Assembly: GCF_021532655.1 (NCBI RefSeq)
Contig: NZ_JAKGAS010000008.1
Coordinates: forward strand, 186,001 to 250,000
From: Paraglaciecola algarum
GTDB lineage: Bacteria; Pseudomonadota; Gammaproteobacteria; Enterobacterales; Alteromonadaceae
DNA: 64,000 nucleotides
Direction of reading: 5' to 3'
Part shown: positions 8,858-18,336 of the stretch, piece after piece
How positions within the stretch are numbered: position 1 is the stretch's first letter
How the letters are laid out: every line of letters begins with the position of its first letter
Notes under the pieces: model-generated
Told to the model about the DNA's origin: nothing
What the model saw: the letters and a program-made list of their open reading frames with translations, nothing else
Database searches by the model: none
Program-made: the position numbers and the translations under genes

Positions 8858-10069
8858 GTGGGCTTAAGATTGAAACGATATGACTTCATTATAGTTGGAG
8901 CTGGCATAGTAGGCGCTGCTACGGCTTATGCTTTGATCCAAAAATATCCAGACAAAAAGATCTTAGTGGTAGACAAAGAGAAACAATGTGCAAGCCATCA
9001 AACTGGACGGAACTCTGGTGTGATCCACGCAGGAGTTTATTACGCACCCGGTAGCTTGAAAGCCCAATACTGTAAAGAAGGGCTCAAGCGAACTATAGAG
9101 TTTTGTAAACAACATGATTTGCCATACGAACAATGCGGTAAGTTATTAGTTGCCACCACGCCTCAAGAACTCAAATGTATGCAAGACTTGTATTCACGTT
9201 GTCAACAAAACCAAATTGAATGCAGCCTATTGGATCAAACCCAACTACAAAAACGTGAACCCAATATTGTCGGGCTGGGTGCCATTTTTGTTAAAGATAC
9301 AGGTATCACAAATTACACACTTATTACCTCAACCTTGTTAAATCTATTTAAAAATCAAGGGGGTGACGTTCAATTCTCGTGCCCGATAGAATATGCCAAA
9401 GAAACAAGCCTAGGTATCACTTTAGGTAATAACGCAAACCAATTTGACTGTGGATTTTTTATCAACTGTGCGGGAATTTATGCCGACACAATTGCTAAAA
9501 AGTTAGGCTTATCATTTGATTTTCAATTATTGCCCTTTAGAGGGGAATATTTTCGCTTACCAGAAAAGTACAACAAGATAGTTAATCATTTAATATACCC
9601 TATACCCGACCCAGACTTACCCTTTTTAGGAGTGCACTTAACTAAGATGATCGATGGTAGTGTTACAGTTGGGCCCAACGCAGTACTGGCTTTAGGTAAA
9701 GAAGCCTACGCAAAAACCAACATTAATTTTAAAGAGTTATGGAACACCATTAAATTCAAAGGTTTTATGCCTATGACCAAAGCCCATCTAAAAAGTGGTT
9801 TAGCCGAACAACGAGATTCTATTTTTACTCAAGGTTATTTACGTAAGGTTCAAAAATACTGCCCTGATATTCAAAAACAAGATCTATTAGCTTACCCCAG
9901 CGGCATTCGTGCTCAAGCAGTTAAAGAGGACGGCACACTGATACACGACTTTTGTTTTCTACACAGCCCACGAAGTTTGCACATAGGTAATGCGCCCTCG
10001 CCCGCTGCCACATCGGCTATGCCGATAGCTGATGCCATTGTTGAAAAAGTGCTAAAGGCCTTGGGCTAA
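8858..10069 (+). CDS. lhgO: L-2-hydroxyglutarate oxidase
   Basis: 403-residue FAD-dependent oxidoreductase of the DAO superfamily. The Rossmann motif is FIIVGAGIVGAATAYAL at the N-terminus. NSGVIHAGVYYAPGSLKAQYC is a hallmark of L-2-hydroxyglutarate dehydrogenase/oxidase (LhgO/L2HGDH), as are GVHLTKMIDG and the C-terminal GNAPSPAATSAMPIAD. It oxidises L-2-hydroxyglutarate to 2-oxoglutarate, passing electrons to the respiratory chain in the family's studied members. No ATG is available; GTG at 8858 or TTG at 8870 (giving MKRYDFII, closer to the family's usual start) are the options. It stands alone, divergent from the sulfatase operon. Confidence 0.85.
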   Translation: MGLRLKRYDFIIVGAGIVGAATAYALIQKYPDKKILVVDKEKQCASHQTGRNSGVIHAGVYYAPGSLKAQYCKEGLKRTIEFCKQHDLPYEQCGKLLVATTPQELKCMQDLYSRCQQNQIECSLLDQTQLQKREPNIVGLGAIFVKDTGITNYTLITSTLLNLFKNQGGDVQFSCPIEYAKETSLGITLGNNANQFDCGFFINCAGIYADTIAKKLGLSFDFQLLPFRGEYFRLPEKYNKIVNHLIYPIPDPDLPFLGVHLTKMIDGSVTVGPNAVLALGKEAYAKTNINFKELWNTIKFKGFMPMTKAHLKSGLAEQRDSIFTQGYLRKVQKYCPDIQKQDLLAYPSGIRAQAVKEDGTLIHDFCFLHSPRSLHIGNAPSPAATSAMPIADAIVEKVLKALG

Positions 10070-10192
10070 CAAGCTATATTGAGTTTTTTATAATACGGAG
10101 CAGCCAATTACTGTTAACCCTAGATGAATTTAAGTCGGTGGAAGCAAGAGTTAAAAAATAGACCTTATTTCCATTTAAACAGGAAAGCTTGA

Positions 10193-11521
10193 CTATACTA
10201 TTCGGCGTTTTTCGTCAGGATCTAAAATAAACATTAAGCCTTCATAATATTGAATAGGTAGATCTTCGTCACCGAACAATTTTGTTAACTCATCTTTGAA
10301 TAAAACTAATTTTTGCATCACAAAAAAACATTGCTCTTCAATCTCTTCTAGATCTAAGTAAAACTCTTCAATTTCATTTTCACAAATATTAATAGTTTGC
10401 TGGTACATGGCTTGTAGCCAACGTTCTTGTTGCTCAACTAAAATACCAGAGGTTTTAACCGTATATTCTAATTGTTCAAACAATGCTATGGGCTGAAACT
10501 CGTCTGAATCTTTCAATAAAGATTCGTGGTCTACGTAAATCTTCGCATATTCTTTAAACCAAAAGGCCAGCCTTTTACGCTTTTCGATACAAATAGCTAA
10601 AAGCTTTTTGTAGGTAGCAGGCGGAAAGGCAGGCTTGTAATCTAAGGTAAAATATTTAATAAGCCTAATCATCGCATTTTGCATTTCAGGCGTATGAGCC
10701 GTACTAGGAATCTGGAATACCGATTCAACTGACGACCACGAATAAGAGCCGTTTTGCACCAGTCTTTGTGTAATCAAACTTAACTTATCCACCATAGATA
10801 AGATTTGCCCTTCAATACAGAGCTTTGAAATTTTTCTACCATAAGGGTAACCGAAACCATCTGCTCGCTCATGGTGCTCCAAAATAGCTCTACCTACAAT
10901 ACTAGGTAAATTTGGTACCATTTCGCTGAAGTGTTTGGCGATAACAACATGCCCTTGCAGCAACTTAAGCTCTTTGGCATTTCTCTGCCCCTTCTTATTC
11001 ACTATTGTTGGATCTATATGCAACACCCCCACTTCAGAAATCATACAGGCCAAAAACACATTATTTTGTGTGTCAATGGGTAGTTTTAACTCTTTAGACA
11101 GCGCCTTTGCCATTACAGAGGAGCCTAATGAACGACTAAATACGTCTGGCAAACGCTCAGCAAGTACCATTAATTTTTGTGCTATTAAAGGGTATTGAGT
11201 TAATAGGGTAAAAGCTTTTGCCGCTTCTTCAAAAACGTAACTTTTTTTAACTGCCTTTGACAGGTTTAAGCTTTCGAGTCGCTGGCTAAATATCATCAAA
11301 GACTGTTTAGGAGTTAAAATGTTTTGCAGCGAAATTGAGGTGTCTAAAGGTTTTTGTAATTTGTGTTTAGCAATTTTTTGGGCCAACTCGCGATCAACTT
11401 GAGTGCCTTTTTTAACAACTAAAACACCACGCTCGTTATAAATATCTTCTTCTAAGACAACTTTATTGCTTTTGCTGACTTCAGCGAGATGACTAACATA
11501 ATGCTCACTTGTATCACCCAT
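10193..11521 (-). CDS. HD-GYP-type protein with degenerate HD motif
   Basis: 442 residues, cytoplasmic, no receiver or membrane segment. The central part follows HD-GYP c-di-GMP phosphodiesterases. ILEHHERADGFGYPYG (about residues 213-228) keeps the HHExxDGxGYPxG signature and QGHVVIAKHF keeps a metal-ligand histidine. The expected HDIGK is replaced by SEVGV (in ACMISEVGVLHID). Loss of the His-Asp metal pair suggests a non-hydrolytic c-di-GMP sensor or an altered enzyme. The C-terminal 150 residues are helical (ICENEIEEFYLDLEEIEEQC) and unrecognised. It is transcribed alone. Confidence 0.7.
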   Translation of the reverse strand: MGDTSEHYVSHLAEVSKSNKVVLEEDIYNERGVLVVKKGTQVDRELAQKIAKHKLQKPLDTSISLQNILTPKQSLMIFSQRLESLNLSKAVKKSYVFEEAAKAFTLLTQYPLIAQKLMVLAERLPDVFSRSLGSSVMAKALSKELKLPIDTQNNVFLACMISEVGVLHIDPTIVNKKGQRNAKELKLLQGHVVIAKHFSEMVPNLPSIVGRAILEHHERADGFGYPYGRKISKLCIEGQILSMVDKLSLITQRLVQNGSYSWSSVESVFQIPSTAHTPEMQNAMIRLIKYFTLDYKPAFPPATYKKLLAICIEKRKRLAFWFKEYAKIYVDHESLLKDSDEFQPIALFEQLEYTVKTSGILVEQQERWLQAMYQQTINICENEIEEFYLDLEEIEEQCFFVMQKLVLFKDELTKLFGDEDLPIQYYEGLMFILDPDEKRRIV

Positions 11522-11740
11522 ACAATTCTTTTAATCCGCAAAATAATTTATCGAATTGTAAAACATAGGTTCAATTAGCGCCAAATTTTTTACCACAATT
11601 AAGTGTGATTGATTTGCGGGAGTATTTTGTAATTGAAATAAGCATCGATTAAACTAATGGTGTAAAATCACCAGACTGAACACTTCATTGTTAGTTACCT
11701 AAATTGGAAATTACCTAAACTGGAAAAATAGTAGTCACTC

Positions 11741-13096
11741 ATGCCAGATTCTTTCGAAGCCAAAAGCACTAAAAGTCAACTTAATGCTATCAATGATGCA
11801 TTAGCAGAAGGCAACACTGCGTTAGTGATGGGTTTATTGCAAGAGCTCAAACCCTGTGATGTAGCATTACTTTTAGAATCTAGCCGCACCCGCAGCCGAT
11901 TAGACATATGGCAATTAATTCAGCCTGATTTATACAGTGATGTATTAGAAGAATTATCTGAAGACGTACGTAACGGCATCATAGATAAGATGCTACCAGA
12001 AATAGTCACAGACGCTCTTGAAGAGATGGATACTGATGACTTAGTTGAAACCCTGCACAGTTTACCTGAAGCCGTATCTCAAGATTTGCTGTCTGCTATG
12101 GACGAACAAGACAGACAAAGAGCTGAGTTGGGTCTGTCATATGGTGAAGAAACCGCTGGCTTCATCATGAACACAGATACGATTACCTTACGCCCGAAAA
12201 TAAACGTAGATGTAATTTTACGTTATTTACGTCTAAAAGGTGATATACCCGAGCACACTGATACCTTATATGTAGTTGATAATGAAAATAAATTAATGGG
12301 TGGTGTAGCCATTACTCAGCTCATTACTGCGGCGCCAGACGTGCCCGTTGAATCATTAATTAAGGACTCCATTTCTATTCCTGTTGATATGGAAGATGGT
12401 GAGGTAGCCAATTTATTTGAACGCTACGATTGGTTATCAGCTCCCGTTGTTGATGCTAATAATCACCTTTTGGGTCGAATCACAATTGATGATGTAGTGG
12501 ACATAATTCGTGAAGACGCTGAGCACTCTATGATGAGTATGGCCGGTTTAGACGACGAAGAAGATACCTTTGCCCCAGTAGTGAAAAGTACTCAAAGACG
12601 TACTTTATGGTTAGGTGTCAATTTATTTACCGCCCTTATGGCCGCTATGGTCAGCGATTTATTTGAGACTACCTTAAGTGAGCTAGCCGTACTAGCCATT
12701 TTAAATACCATAGTACCTAGTATGGGCGGCGTAGCAGGAAATCAAACCTTAACCTTAGTTATACGGGGTATGGCTTTAGGTCATGTCACAGGGTCCAATG
12801 CTCGCTGGTTGATCAGTAAAGAATTAGCCATTGGATTTTTGAACGGAGTGATTTGGGCTGTATTGATAGCTTCAGTTATTGCTCTATGGAAACAAGATTT
12901 AATGTTGGGCGCGGTTATCGCCTTTGCCATGATGATTAATATGATTGCCGCTGGTTTAGCCGGAGCAACCTTGCCTATGGTTATGAAAAAGTTAAAAATT
13001 GACCCTGCATTAGCCGGCAGTGTTATTTTAACTACCATTACTGATGTAGTAGGTATATTTGCCTTTTTAGGTACAGCTACTTGGTTGTTATTATAA
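11741..13096 (+). CDS. mgtE: Magnesium transporter MgtE
   Basis: 451 residues with the full MgtE layout. A helical N-domain (about residues 15-130, LLQELKPCDVALLLESS) is followed by two CBS domains (about 137-260, ending GRITIDDVVDIIREDAEHS). The five-helix membrane domain starts at RRTLWLGVNLFTALMAA and contains the pore motif PSMGGVAGNQTLTLVIRG. It conducts Mg2+ into the cell, gated by Mg2+ binding between the N and CBS domains. The next gene starts one base after the stop, so the two are probably co-transcribed. Confidence 0.93.
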   Translation: MPDSFEAKSTKSQLNAINDALAEGNTALVMGLLQELKPCDVALLLESSRTRSRLDIWQLIQPDLYSDVLEELSEDVRNGIIDKMLPEIVTDALEEMDTDDLVETLHSLPEAVSQDLLSAMDEQDRQRAELGLSYGEETAGFIMNTDTITLRPKINVDVILRYLRLKGDIPEHTDTLYVVDNENKLMGGVAITQLITAAPDVPVESLIKDSISIPVDMEDGEVANLFERYDWLSAPVVDANNHLLGRITIDDVVDIIREDAEHSMMSMAGLDDEEDTFAPVVKSTQRRTLWLGVNLFTALMAAMVSDLFETTLSELAVLAILNTIVPSMGGVAGNQTLTLVIRGMALGHVTGSNARWLISKELAIGFLNGVIWAVLIASVIALWKQDLMLGAVIAFAMMINMIAAGLAGATLPMVMKKLKIDPALAGSVILTTITDVVGIFAFLGTATWLLL

Positions 13097-13097
13097 C

Positions 13098-13961
13098 TTG
13101 GCGGTCAAAACTGTTAGCACAACACTTTTTACCCTAGCAGCATTATTCGCTTTTGCTGCTAATTCGGTACTATGTCGCCTAGCGCTAAACGTAGAGCGAG
13201 TGGACCCAATAAGTTTTACTGCAATACGATTAATATCGGCAGCAGCTGTTTTGTTATTGATTTTGAGTATAAGAACTAGGCCTACTGCCAAACACATTTT
13301 TAAATTCGGCAGTGTTGCTGGGGCCTTTTATTTGTTCGTTTATGCTGCGGGCTTTTCCTTCGCTTATATAACGTTAAACACAGCAACGGGCGCACTAGCC
13401 TTATTTGCCTGCGTACAGTTCACCATGTTATTTCACAATTGGCTAAACGGTAATAAATTAACAAACATAGAAAAGATCGGAGTGCTGTTCTCCCTTATAG
13501 GATTTGCTTACTTTGTTTATCCTGAATTGGGCCAACCTAGCTTACTAGGATGTTTGATTATGGGTGTAGCTGGTATTGCTTGGGGTATGTATAGTTTAAT
13601 TGGCGCTAAATCTAACCAGCCACTTTTGGATACAAGCAGTAACTTTATTCGATTGATGCCAATTTCGATTGTTGCTTTATGCTGGTTATATTTTACCTCT
13701 GATTTTTCCATAAGCCCTGCGGGCTTATTTTACACCTTAGCTTCAGGTGTGCTTGCTTCTGGTTTAGGTTACGCTGTTTGGTATTATGTGTTACCTAAAC
13801 TGCCTTCTAGCTTAGCCGCAGTATCCCAACTTTCTGTGCCCATATGGGCTGCACTAGGTGGCGTAATGTTTGTCGGCGAATCAATTAGCTTGCATTTAAT
13901 AATTTCTAGCTGCTTAATTTTAGGGGGCATTCTGCTAATTTTGTTCAGCCGATTGAAATAG
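13098..13961 (+). CDS. DMT superfamily (EamA) transporter
   Basis: 287 residues, ten predicted transmembrane helices in two EamA repeats (first LFAFAANSVLCRLAL, second GVLASGLGYAVWYYVLP). This is the usual size of drug/metabolite transporters of the RhaT/EamA group. The substrate is unknown. The only in-frame start near the N-terminus is TTG at 13098, one base after the mgtE stop, implying translational coupling. The 3' end overlaps the convergent esterase gene by 27 bp. Confidence 0.85.
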   Translation: MAVKTVSTTLFTLAALFAFAANSVLCRLALNVERVDPISFTAIRLISAAAVLLLILSIRTRPTAKHIFKFGSVAGAFYLFVYAAGFSFAYITLNTATGALALFACVQFTMLFHNWLNGNKLTNIEKIGVLFSLIGFAYFVYPELGQPSLLGCLIMGVAGIAWGMYSLIGAKSNQPLLDTSSNFIRLMPISIVALCWLYFTSDFSISPAGLFYTLASGVLASGLGYAVWYYVLPKLPSSLAAVSQLSVPIWAALGGVMFVGESISLHLIISSCLILGGILLILFSRLK

Positions 13962-14762
13962 AAGCTTTGTTTGTAATTTCAACATAGCTTGTGCATATCC
14001 TGAGCCTAATTTATTAATACTAGGGTTGTCAAAATGCCACCGATCCATAGCGCTAAGGTTTTCTGCCATCACCACTTCAGTAAAAGGTACTTTTTTCGGT
14101 AGCTGTGCAATTTGCTCATTGATTGAAGGTGTTTTATAGATTTGTCCTGCTACAAAAGGTAAATTTGGTTGAGCTAAATCACGCCTTAAATTATTGACTA
14201 GATCAATTAGTTTAGGAAGATAATCTTTATCTTCAAAGTCTGTTTCGCCTTGGTGCCACAATATGCCTTTTAGGGTACCCGTTTGCTGAGCCAATTTGGC
14301 TCGTTTTATTGCCTCCTCATAAAATTTATGACCTGGCTGCCATTTAGTGATACTGGTACCACCTTTAGCATTCACTACCAAACCAAGTTGGGTTTTATGA
14401 CTCGTTTTAAATAAATTCTGGCTCATAGTTATTGCAAAAGCATAACCAATTCCCAACTTTTGCATCGACATGTCTTTTCTAATGCTGGAATACCTATTTA
14501 ATGGATTGGTAGCTAACTGCCATTCACCTTCCGAATCAAATAACAAAGTGTTTTCTATCACGTTATATTGCTCAGCCAATATAGGCGCTCGCCCTGCCAT
14601 GTTCGACTGGCCAATTAATAAATAAATATGTAAGTCTTGTTCCGTACCTTGATAATGATTTTGGCTTGTTTGATTAATTTTATGATCATTAGAAACCGAA
14701 GTAGAGCTAGTGCAAGCGTTCAAAAAAGTACAAACCAATAGTAGTAACAACACATTTTTCAT
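13935..14762 (-). CDS. SASA-domain carbohydrate esterase lipoprotein
   Basis: 275 residues. A lipoprotein signal peptide ends at FLNAC (Cys17). The SASA/CE6-like SGNH hydrolase blocks are all present: IGQSNMAG with the nucleophile Ser, VVNAKGGTSI, ILWHQGETD, and DRWHFDN near the C-terminus with the catalytic Asp/His pair. The family removes acetyl groups from sialate or xylan-type polysaccharides; here it would act on the cell surface or in the periplasm on an acylated sugar. Membership of the galactan pathway is possible but not shown, since it is monocistronic and convergent to the EamA gene. Confidence 0.8.
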   Translation of the reverse strand: MKNVLLLLLVCTFLNACTSSTSVSNDHKINQTSQNHYQGTEQDLHIYLLIGQSNMAGRAPILAEQYNVIENTLLFDSEGEWQLATNPLNRYSSIRKDMSMQKLGIGYAFAITMSQNLFKTSHKTQLGLVVNAKGGTSITKWQPGHKFYEEAIKRAKLAQQTGTLKGILWHQGETDFEDKDYLPKLIDLVNNLRRDLAQPNLPFVAGQIYKTPSINEQIAQLPKKVPFTEVVMAENLSAMDRWHFDNPSINKLGSGYAQAMLKLQTKLLFQSAEQN

Positions 14763-14911
14763 AGAGAATAATTTATATTTAGATTGATAAAACTAGCCTA
14801 GCAAATTAGTGCGGAGCTTTTTACTAATAATTGGCACCTACTATTCATCGAACTTTTGACTCAACTATTTTTTGGTGTATATTTTAACCACTTCATTCAA
14901 AAGGAAAAATA

Positions 14912-15625
14912 ATGAACAGATTATACAGTGTGTTTTTAATGATATTAATTAGTGGATGTGCTGGTTTCGGCCTGCAACCGGAATTAAGTGTTAAACCTTT
15001 GGCTACGTCAGAATTACAGATGGTAGAAAATAGCAACTTCGATAGGTTCGTAATTGCTAACGGTCAAGATTTTCAATCATTTAATAAAGTCATTTTTTTC
15101 GCTATGCAATTTGACCGTTTATCCATAGATAAAAGTGCCGATAAAGAACTACGTAATAGCTGGAATGAATCTAGTTGGGATGAAATGGATGCAATTTGTC
15201 AGCACTTTGATGACTTTGCAGCTAAAATTTTTAGCGAACGGGATGGTTTCGCGATCACAAATCAAGGCGGTGAAGACGTACTCGCGATTGAATTTAGATT
15301 AATGAATTTTGTTCCATACAGTAAAAGATACAATGATGCTGGATTAAGTACAGTTGGCACAAGCAGTAATGAGAAGGGAGTAGGAACTATTACCTTTCAA
15401 GCTGTGATTGCCAATGCAAAAACTGGTGATTTATTAGCTGTCATTGAAGATGGCATGGAAGTCAACGCAGGTAACAGAATGATTGTTACCGGTGACTTAT
15501 CATTACAAATTAATAGTAATAATAAAGCCTCTCAAAATAGAGCCTGGCGAAAAGTGTTTAAACGTTGGGTTTCGTTACTTCACGAAGATTTAACCCGCTT
15601 ACAGACTAAAAATCCAACCACATAG
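14912..15625 (+). CDS. Predicted lipoprotein, DUF3313-like
   Basis: 237 residues. The lipobox is LISGC (Cys16), preceded by a short hydrophobic stretch; a strong AAAAGGA ribosome binding site precedes the ATG. The rest is soluble, with the pattern FNKVIFFAMQFDRLS followed by a helix (WDEMDAICQHFDDFAAKIF) and VLAIEFRLMNFVPYSKR. This recalls DUF3313 lipoproteins of gammaproteobacteria; the assignment is tentative and no function is known for that family. It is transcribed alone, followed by two short RNA-like units. Confidence 0.65.
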   Translation: MNRLYSVFLMILISGCAGFGLQPELSVKPLATSELQMVENSNFDRFVIANGQDFQSFNKVIFFAMQFDRLSIDKSADKELRNSWNESSWDEMDAICQHFDDFAAKIFSERDGFAITNQGGEDVLAIEFRLMNFVPYSKRYNDAGLSTVGTSSNEKGVGTITFQAVIANAKTGDLLAVIEDGMEVNAGNRMIVTGDLSLQINSNNKASQNRAWRKVFKRWVSLLHEDLTRLQTKNPTT

Positions 15626-15677
15626 GCATATATTTAAAGCTAATTTAAATTAAGTTTAAAAAATTGACTAATTTGGG

Positions 15678-15776
15678 AACTAATAGAAAACCCCTTGGTC
15701 ATAATTAGTGTGTTCAAGTTTTGTGTGTGTTTTCCTTATATGTGTTTTAGCCCAGATGATATCTGGGCTTTTTTTT
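15678..15776 (+). ncRNA. Candidate small RNA, copy 1 of a tandem pair
   Basis: A 99-bp unit repeated 190 bp downstream. Conserved blocks are GAACTAATAGAAAAC, GTCATAATTAGTGTGTT, a GU-rich stretch, and TATGTGTTTTAGCCCAGAT followed by ATCTGGGCTTTTTTTT. The last part is a 9-bp-stem rho-independent terminator (15749-15776). CATAAT at 15700-15705 could be a -10 box; I see no good -35. If so, the transcript would be about 65 nt, with a U-rich/GU-rich seed and terminator, as in Hfq-type sRNAs. No ORF lies in it. Confidence 0.5.
15749..15776 (+). terminator. Rho-independent terminator of sRNA copy 1
   Basis: AGCCCAGAT / ATCTGGGCT, 9-bp stem, 3-nt loop and eight T residues. It would also end read-through from the upstream lipoprotein gene. 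Confidence 0.85.
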
Positions 15777-15867
15777 GCGTTAATTTTTCACGTTAAGTAA
15801 TAACAATCTGGAGGCAGTTCCTAGCTCCCAAAATTAAATTAAATTAATATTTTTATTCGTATGAGTG

Positions 15868-15964
15868 AACTAAATAGAAAACACTGAGTCATATATAGTG
15901 TGTTTAGTTTTTATGTGTGTTCCTAGTATGTGTTTTAGCCCAGATTTTATCTGGGCTTTTTTTT
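15868..15964 (+). ncRNA. Candidate small RNA, copy 2 of a tandem pair
   Basis: Paralogous to the unit at 15678-15776. It has the blocks GAACTAAATAGAAAAC, GTCATATATAGTGTGTT, GTATGTGTTTTAGCCCAGAT and ATCTGGGCTTTTTTTT. The variable parts are the GU-rich stretch (TTTAGTTTTTATGTGTG here) and the terminator loop. Each copy keeps its own upstream element and its own terminator. That fits two independently expressed sRNAs better than a single duplicated terminator. Confidence 0.5.
15937..15964 (+). terminator. Rho-independent terminator of sRNA copy 2
   Basis: AGCCCAGAT / ATCTGGGCT, 9-bp stem, TTT loop, eight T residues. It sits just beyond the 3' end of convergent galK. Confidence 0.85.
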
Positions 15965-15992
15965 GACTAAAGATTAATCCTAAAATAGCAGA

Positions 15993-17156
15993 TTAAACTT
16001 CGCCCGCACCGTCACTAGCACTGCAGATATAAATAGTTTCTTTGTATCCCGTTTCAGCTTGGTATTTTTCTTCAATTAATTGTTTAGCCCCTTCAACCAT
16101 ATCGTGAGGCATTAAGGCCACCATACAACCGCCAAAACCACCACCTGTCATACGAGCACCGCCTTTGTCGCCTAAATAGTCGTGCAAGGTTTGCACTACA
16201 AAATCGATAGGTGGAACGGTAATTTCGAAGTCATCACGCATTGACGCATGAGATTCTGCCATTAACTTAGATAACAATGCAGCATCACCAGCCCGTAAAG
16301 CATCTGCCGCTTTTAAGGTACGTTCGTTTTCAGACACCACATGATGGGCACGCTGATAAACCACTTCTGACAACTTATCTTTACTGGCTTGTAAGTCAGT
16401 TAAACTAATGTCACGTAATGCTTTTAAGCCTAAAATACTTGCAGCTTCTTCACACTGTTCACGGCGAGTATTGTATTCGCTGTCAACTAATCCACGTTTA
16501 ACATTGGAGTTAATGATCATCACAGATAAGTTTTTCGGCATGGAAATTAACTGAGTTTCAAGTGAGCGACAATCAAGCAACAAAGCATTGAATTCAGAAC
16601 CGCAAGAACTGACCATTTGATCCATGATCCCGCAGTTACAACCTACAAACTGGTTTTCTGCTTCCTGGCCATTTACTGCTACATCAGATTTGCTTAATGA
16701 CAAGTTATAAAGCAGGCGGAAGGTTTCACCAATCGCTACTTCTAATGAAGCTGAAGAACTTAAACCCGCGCCTTGTGGCACATTACCGGTTATCGCAATG
16801 TCAGCACCTTTAAATTTATGACCACGTATTTGTAGATGCTTAATTACACCACGCACGTAGTTACTCCACAGCTGAGTTGGGTGACTTTGAATATCGGCGT
16901 CTAGAGTAAACTCATCTTGTTCGTTGTTATAGTCTGCCGCCACAACACGCACAGTCATATCATCTCTTGGCGTAACCGCTACTAAAGTTTGATAATCAAT
17001 AGCGCAAGGTAAAACAAAACCATCATTGTAATCTGTATGTTCACCAATTAGGTTGACTCGACCCGGCGCTTGAAAATGCCGAGTTGGCGCGGCACCAAAA
17101 GTACTGGTAAAAACTGCATCTAAGTTAGTCAGCATTGATTGTGAAATATTTGCCAT
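15993..17156 (-). CDS. galK: Galactokinase
   Basis: 387 residues of the GHMP kinase family. The galactokinase signature is at the N-terminus ([19 protein letters not shown]), the ATP loop is [18 protein letters not shown], and the C-terminal GHMP motif is [19 protein letters not shown]. It phosphorylates alpha-D-galactose to galactose 1-phosphate in the cytoplasm, the first committed step of the Leloir pathway. It starts 5 bp after galT, with the AGGAG ribosome binding site inside the galT end, so the genes form one operon. In this window it is the natural sink for galactose released from agar or porphyran. Confidence 0.97.
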   Translation of the reverse strand: MANISQSMLTNLDAVFTSTFGAAPTRHFQAPGRVNLIGEHTDYNDGFVLPCAIDYQTLVAVTPRDDMTVRVVAADYNNEQDEFTLDADIQSHPTQLWSNYVRGVIKHLQIRGHKFKGADIAITGNVPQGAGLSSSASLEVAIGETFRLLYNLSLSKSDVAVNGQEAENQFVGCNCGIMDQMVSSCGSEFNALLLDCRSLETQLISMPKNLSVMIINSNVKRGLVDSEYNTRREQCEEAASILGLKALRDISLTDLQASKDKLSEVVYQRAHHVVSENERTLKAADALRAGDAALLSKLMAESHASMRDDFEITVPPIDFVVQTLHDYLGDKGGARMTGGGFGGCMVALMPHDMVEGAKQLIEEKYQAETGYKETIYICSASDGAGEV

Positions 17157-17161
17157 GTTAA

Positions 17162-18211
17162 TTATTCTCCTGCTGACTCATTGTAATGAACATCACTTAA
17201 TTCTTGTAAACGTGCCGCTGCTTGTTCAGCTGTTAAATCACGTTGTGGCTCAGCCATCATTTCATAACCCACCATAAATTTACGCACTGTGGCTGAACGT
17301 AACAACGGCGGATAAAAATGCGCATGTACTTGCCAGTGATCAGTATTGTCCAAGTTATTTGGCGCGCCATGCCACCCCATAGAATACGGGAAAGAACACT
17401 GGAATAAGTTATCGTAACGACTGGTGAGTTTTTTTAACGCTATGGCTAAATCAGCTTTTTGCTCTTCATTGACATCAGTCAACCTTGGGCAAGCAAATTT
17501 AGGCATTAACAAAGTTTCGAATGGCCACGCTGCCCAATATGGAACAACTGCAATCCAATGGTCTGTTTCTACAACTGTGCGAGACCCACCGGCAGATTCT
17601 TTATTGGCATAATCTAACAACAACGAACTGGCATGCTTGTCAAAATAAGCTTTTTGGCTTTTTTCGGCTTTAGCCACTTCATTTGGAATAAAGTTGTTAG
17701 CCCAAACCTGTCCATGTGGATGTGGATTAGAGCAACCCATAGCCGCACCTTTGTTTTCAAACACTTGTACCCAAACGTACTCTTTAGATAAATCAGCCAC
17801 TTGTTCTTGCCACGTTTGGATAACGCCCTCTAATGCCGGTAACGTTAATTCAGGTAAGGTTTTATTATGCTCAGGTGAAAAACAAATTACTCGGCTGGTT
17901 CCTTTAGCGGCCTCTAAGGTAAACAAATCATCATTAGATTGTGCTGATTCTGGCGTGTCTTTCATTAAGGCCGCAAAGTCATTAGTAAACACAAAAGTCC
18001 CTTCATACTTAGGGTTTATTTCACCATTAATACGGGTATTGCCAGAACATAAATAACAACTAGGATCATGGGCTACACTGTCTGCTACTTGTGGCTTTTC
18101 GACTTGGCCTTGCCATGGTCTTTTAGCACGGTGAGGTGATACTAACACCCAATCCCCAGTCAAGGGATTACGGCGACGATGTGAATGATCAATCGGGTCA
18201 AATGTGGACAT
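17162..18211 (-). CDS. galT: Galactose-1-phosphate uridylyltransferase
   Basis: 349 residues, HIT superfamily, class I Gal[18 protein letters not shown] stands near the N-terminus, a CYLC pair (zinc site) follows, and [13 protein letters not shown] carries the nucleophilic histidine (second His of HPH). It transfers UMP from UDP-glucose to galactose 1-phosphate. It is the first gene of the galTK operon; galE is not in this window. The 125-bp upstream gap to arcB is AT-rich and would hold the promoter. Confidence 0.97.
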   Translation of the reverse strand: MSTFDPIDHSHRRRNPLTGDWVLVSPHRAKRPWQGQVEKPQVADSVAHDPSCYLCSGNTRINGEINPKYEGTFVFTNDFAALMKDTPESAQSNDDLFTLEAAKGTSRVICFSPEHNKTLPELTLPALEGVIQTWQEQVADLSKEYVWVQVFENKGAAMGCSNPHPHGQVWANNFIPNEVAKAEKSQKAYFDKHASSLLLDYANKESAGGSRTVVETDHWIAVVPYWAAWPFETLLMPKFACPRLTDVNEEQKADLAIALKKLTSRYDNLFQCSFPYSMGWHGAPNNLDNTDHWQVHAHFYPPLLRSATVRKFMVGYEMMAEPQRDLTAEQAAARLQELSDVHYNESAGE

Positions 18212-18336
18212 TATCTGTGCAACCTAAAATAAATTAATAATAAAATTGTTAACAGCCGTTTTATCTTTGCAAAACTTTACTGCATTCTTTTATAGGGTAT
18301 AAACCAAGAGTGACAAACTCGTTGTCACTCTTAATG

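Noticed and set aside
15678..15964. Spot 42-type RNA controlling galK
   Set aside because: Proximity to galK is suggestive, but the sequence shows no recognisable Spot 42 structure and that RNA is not normally encoded beside gal.
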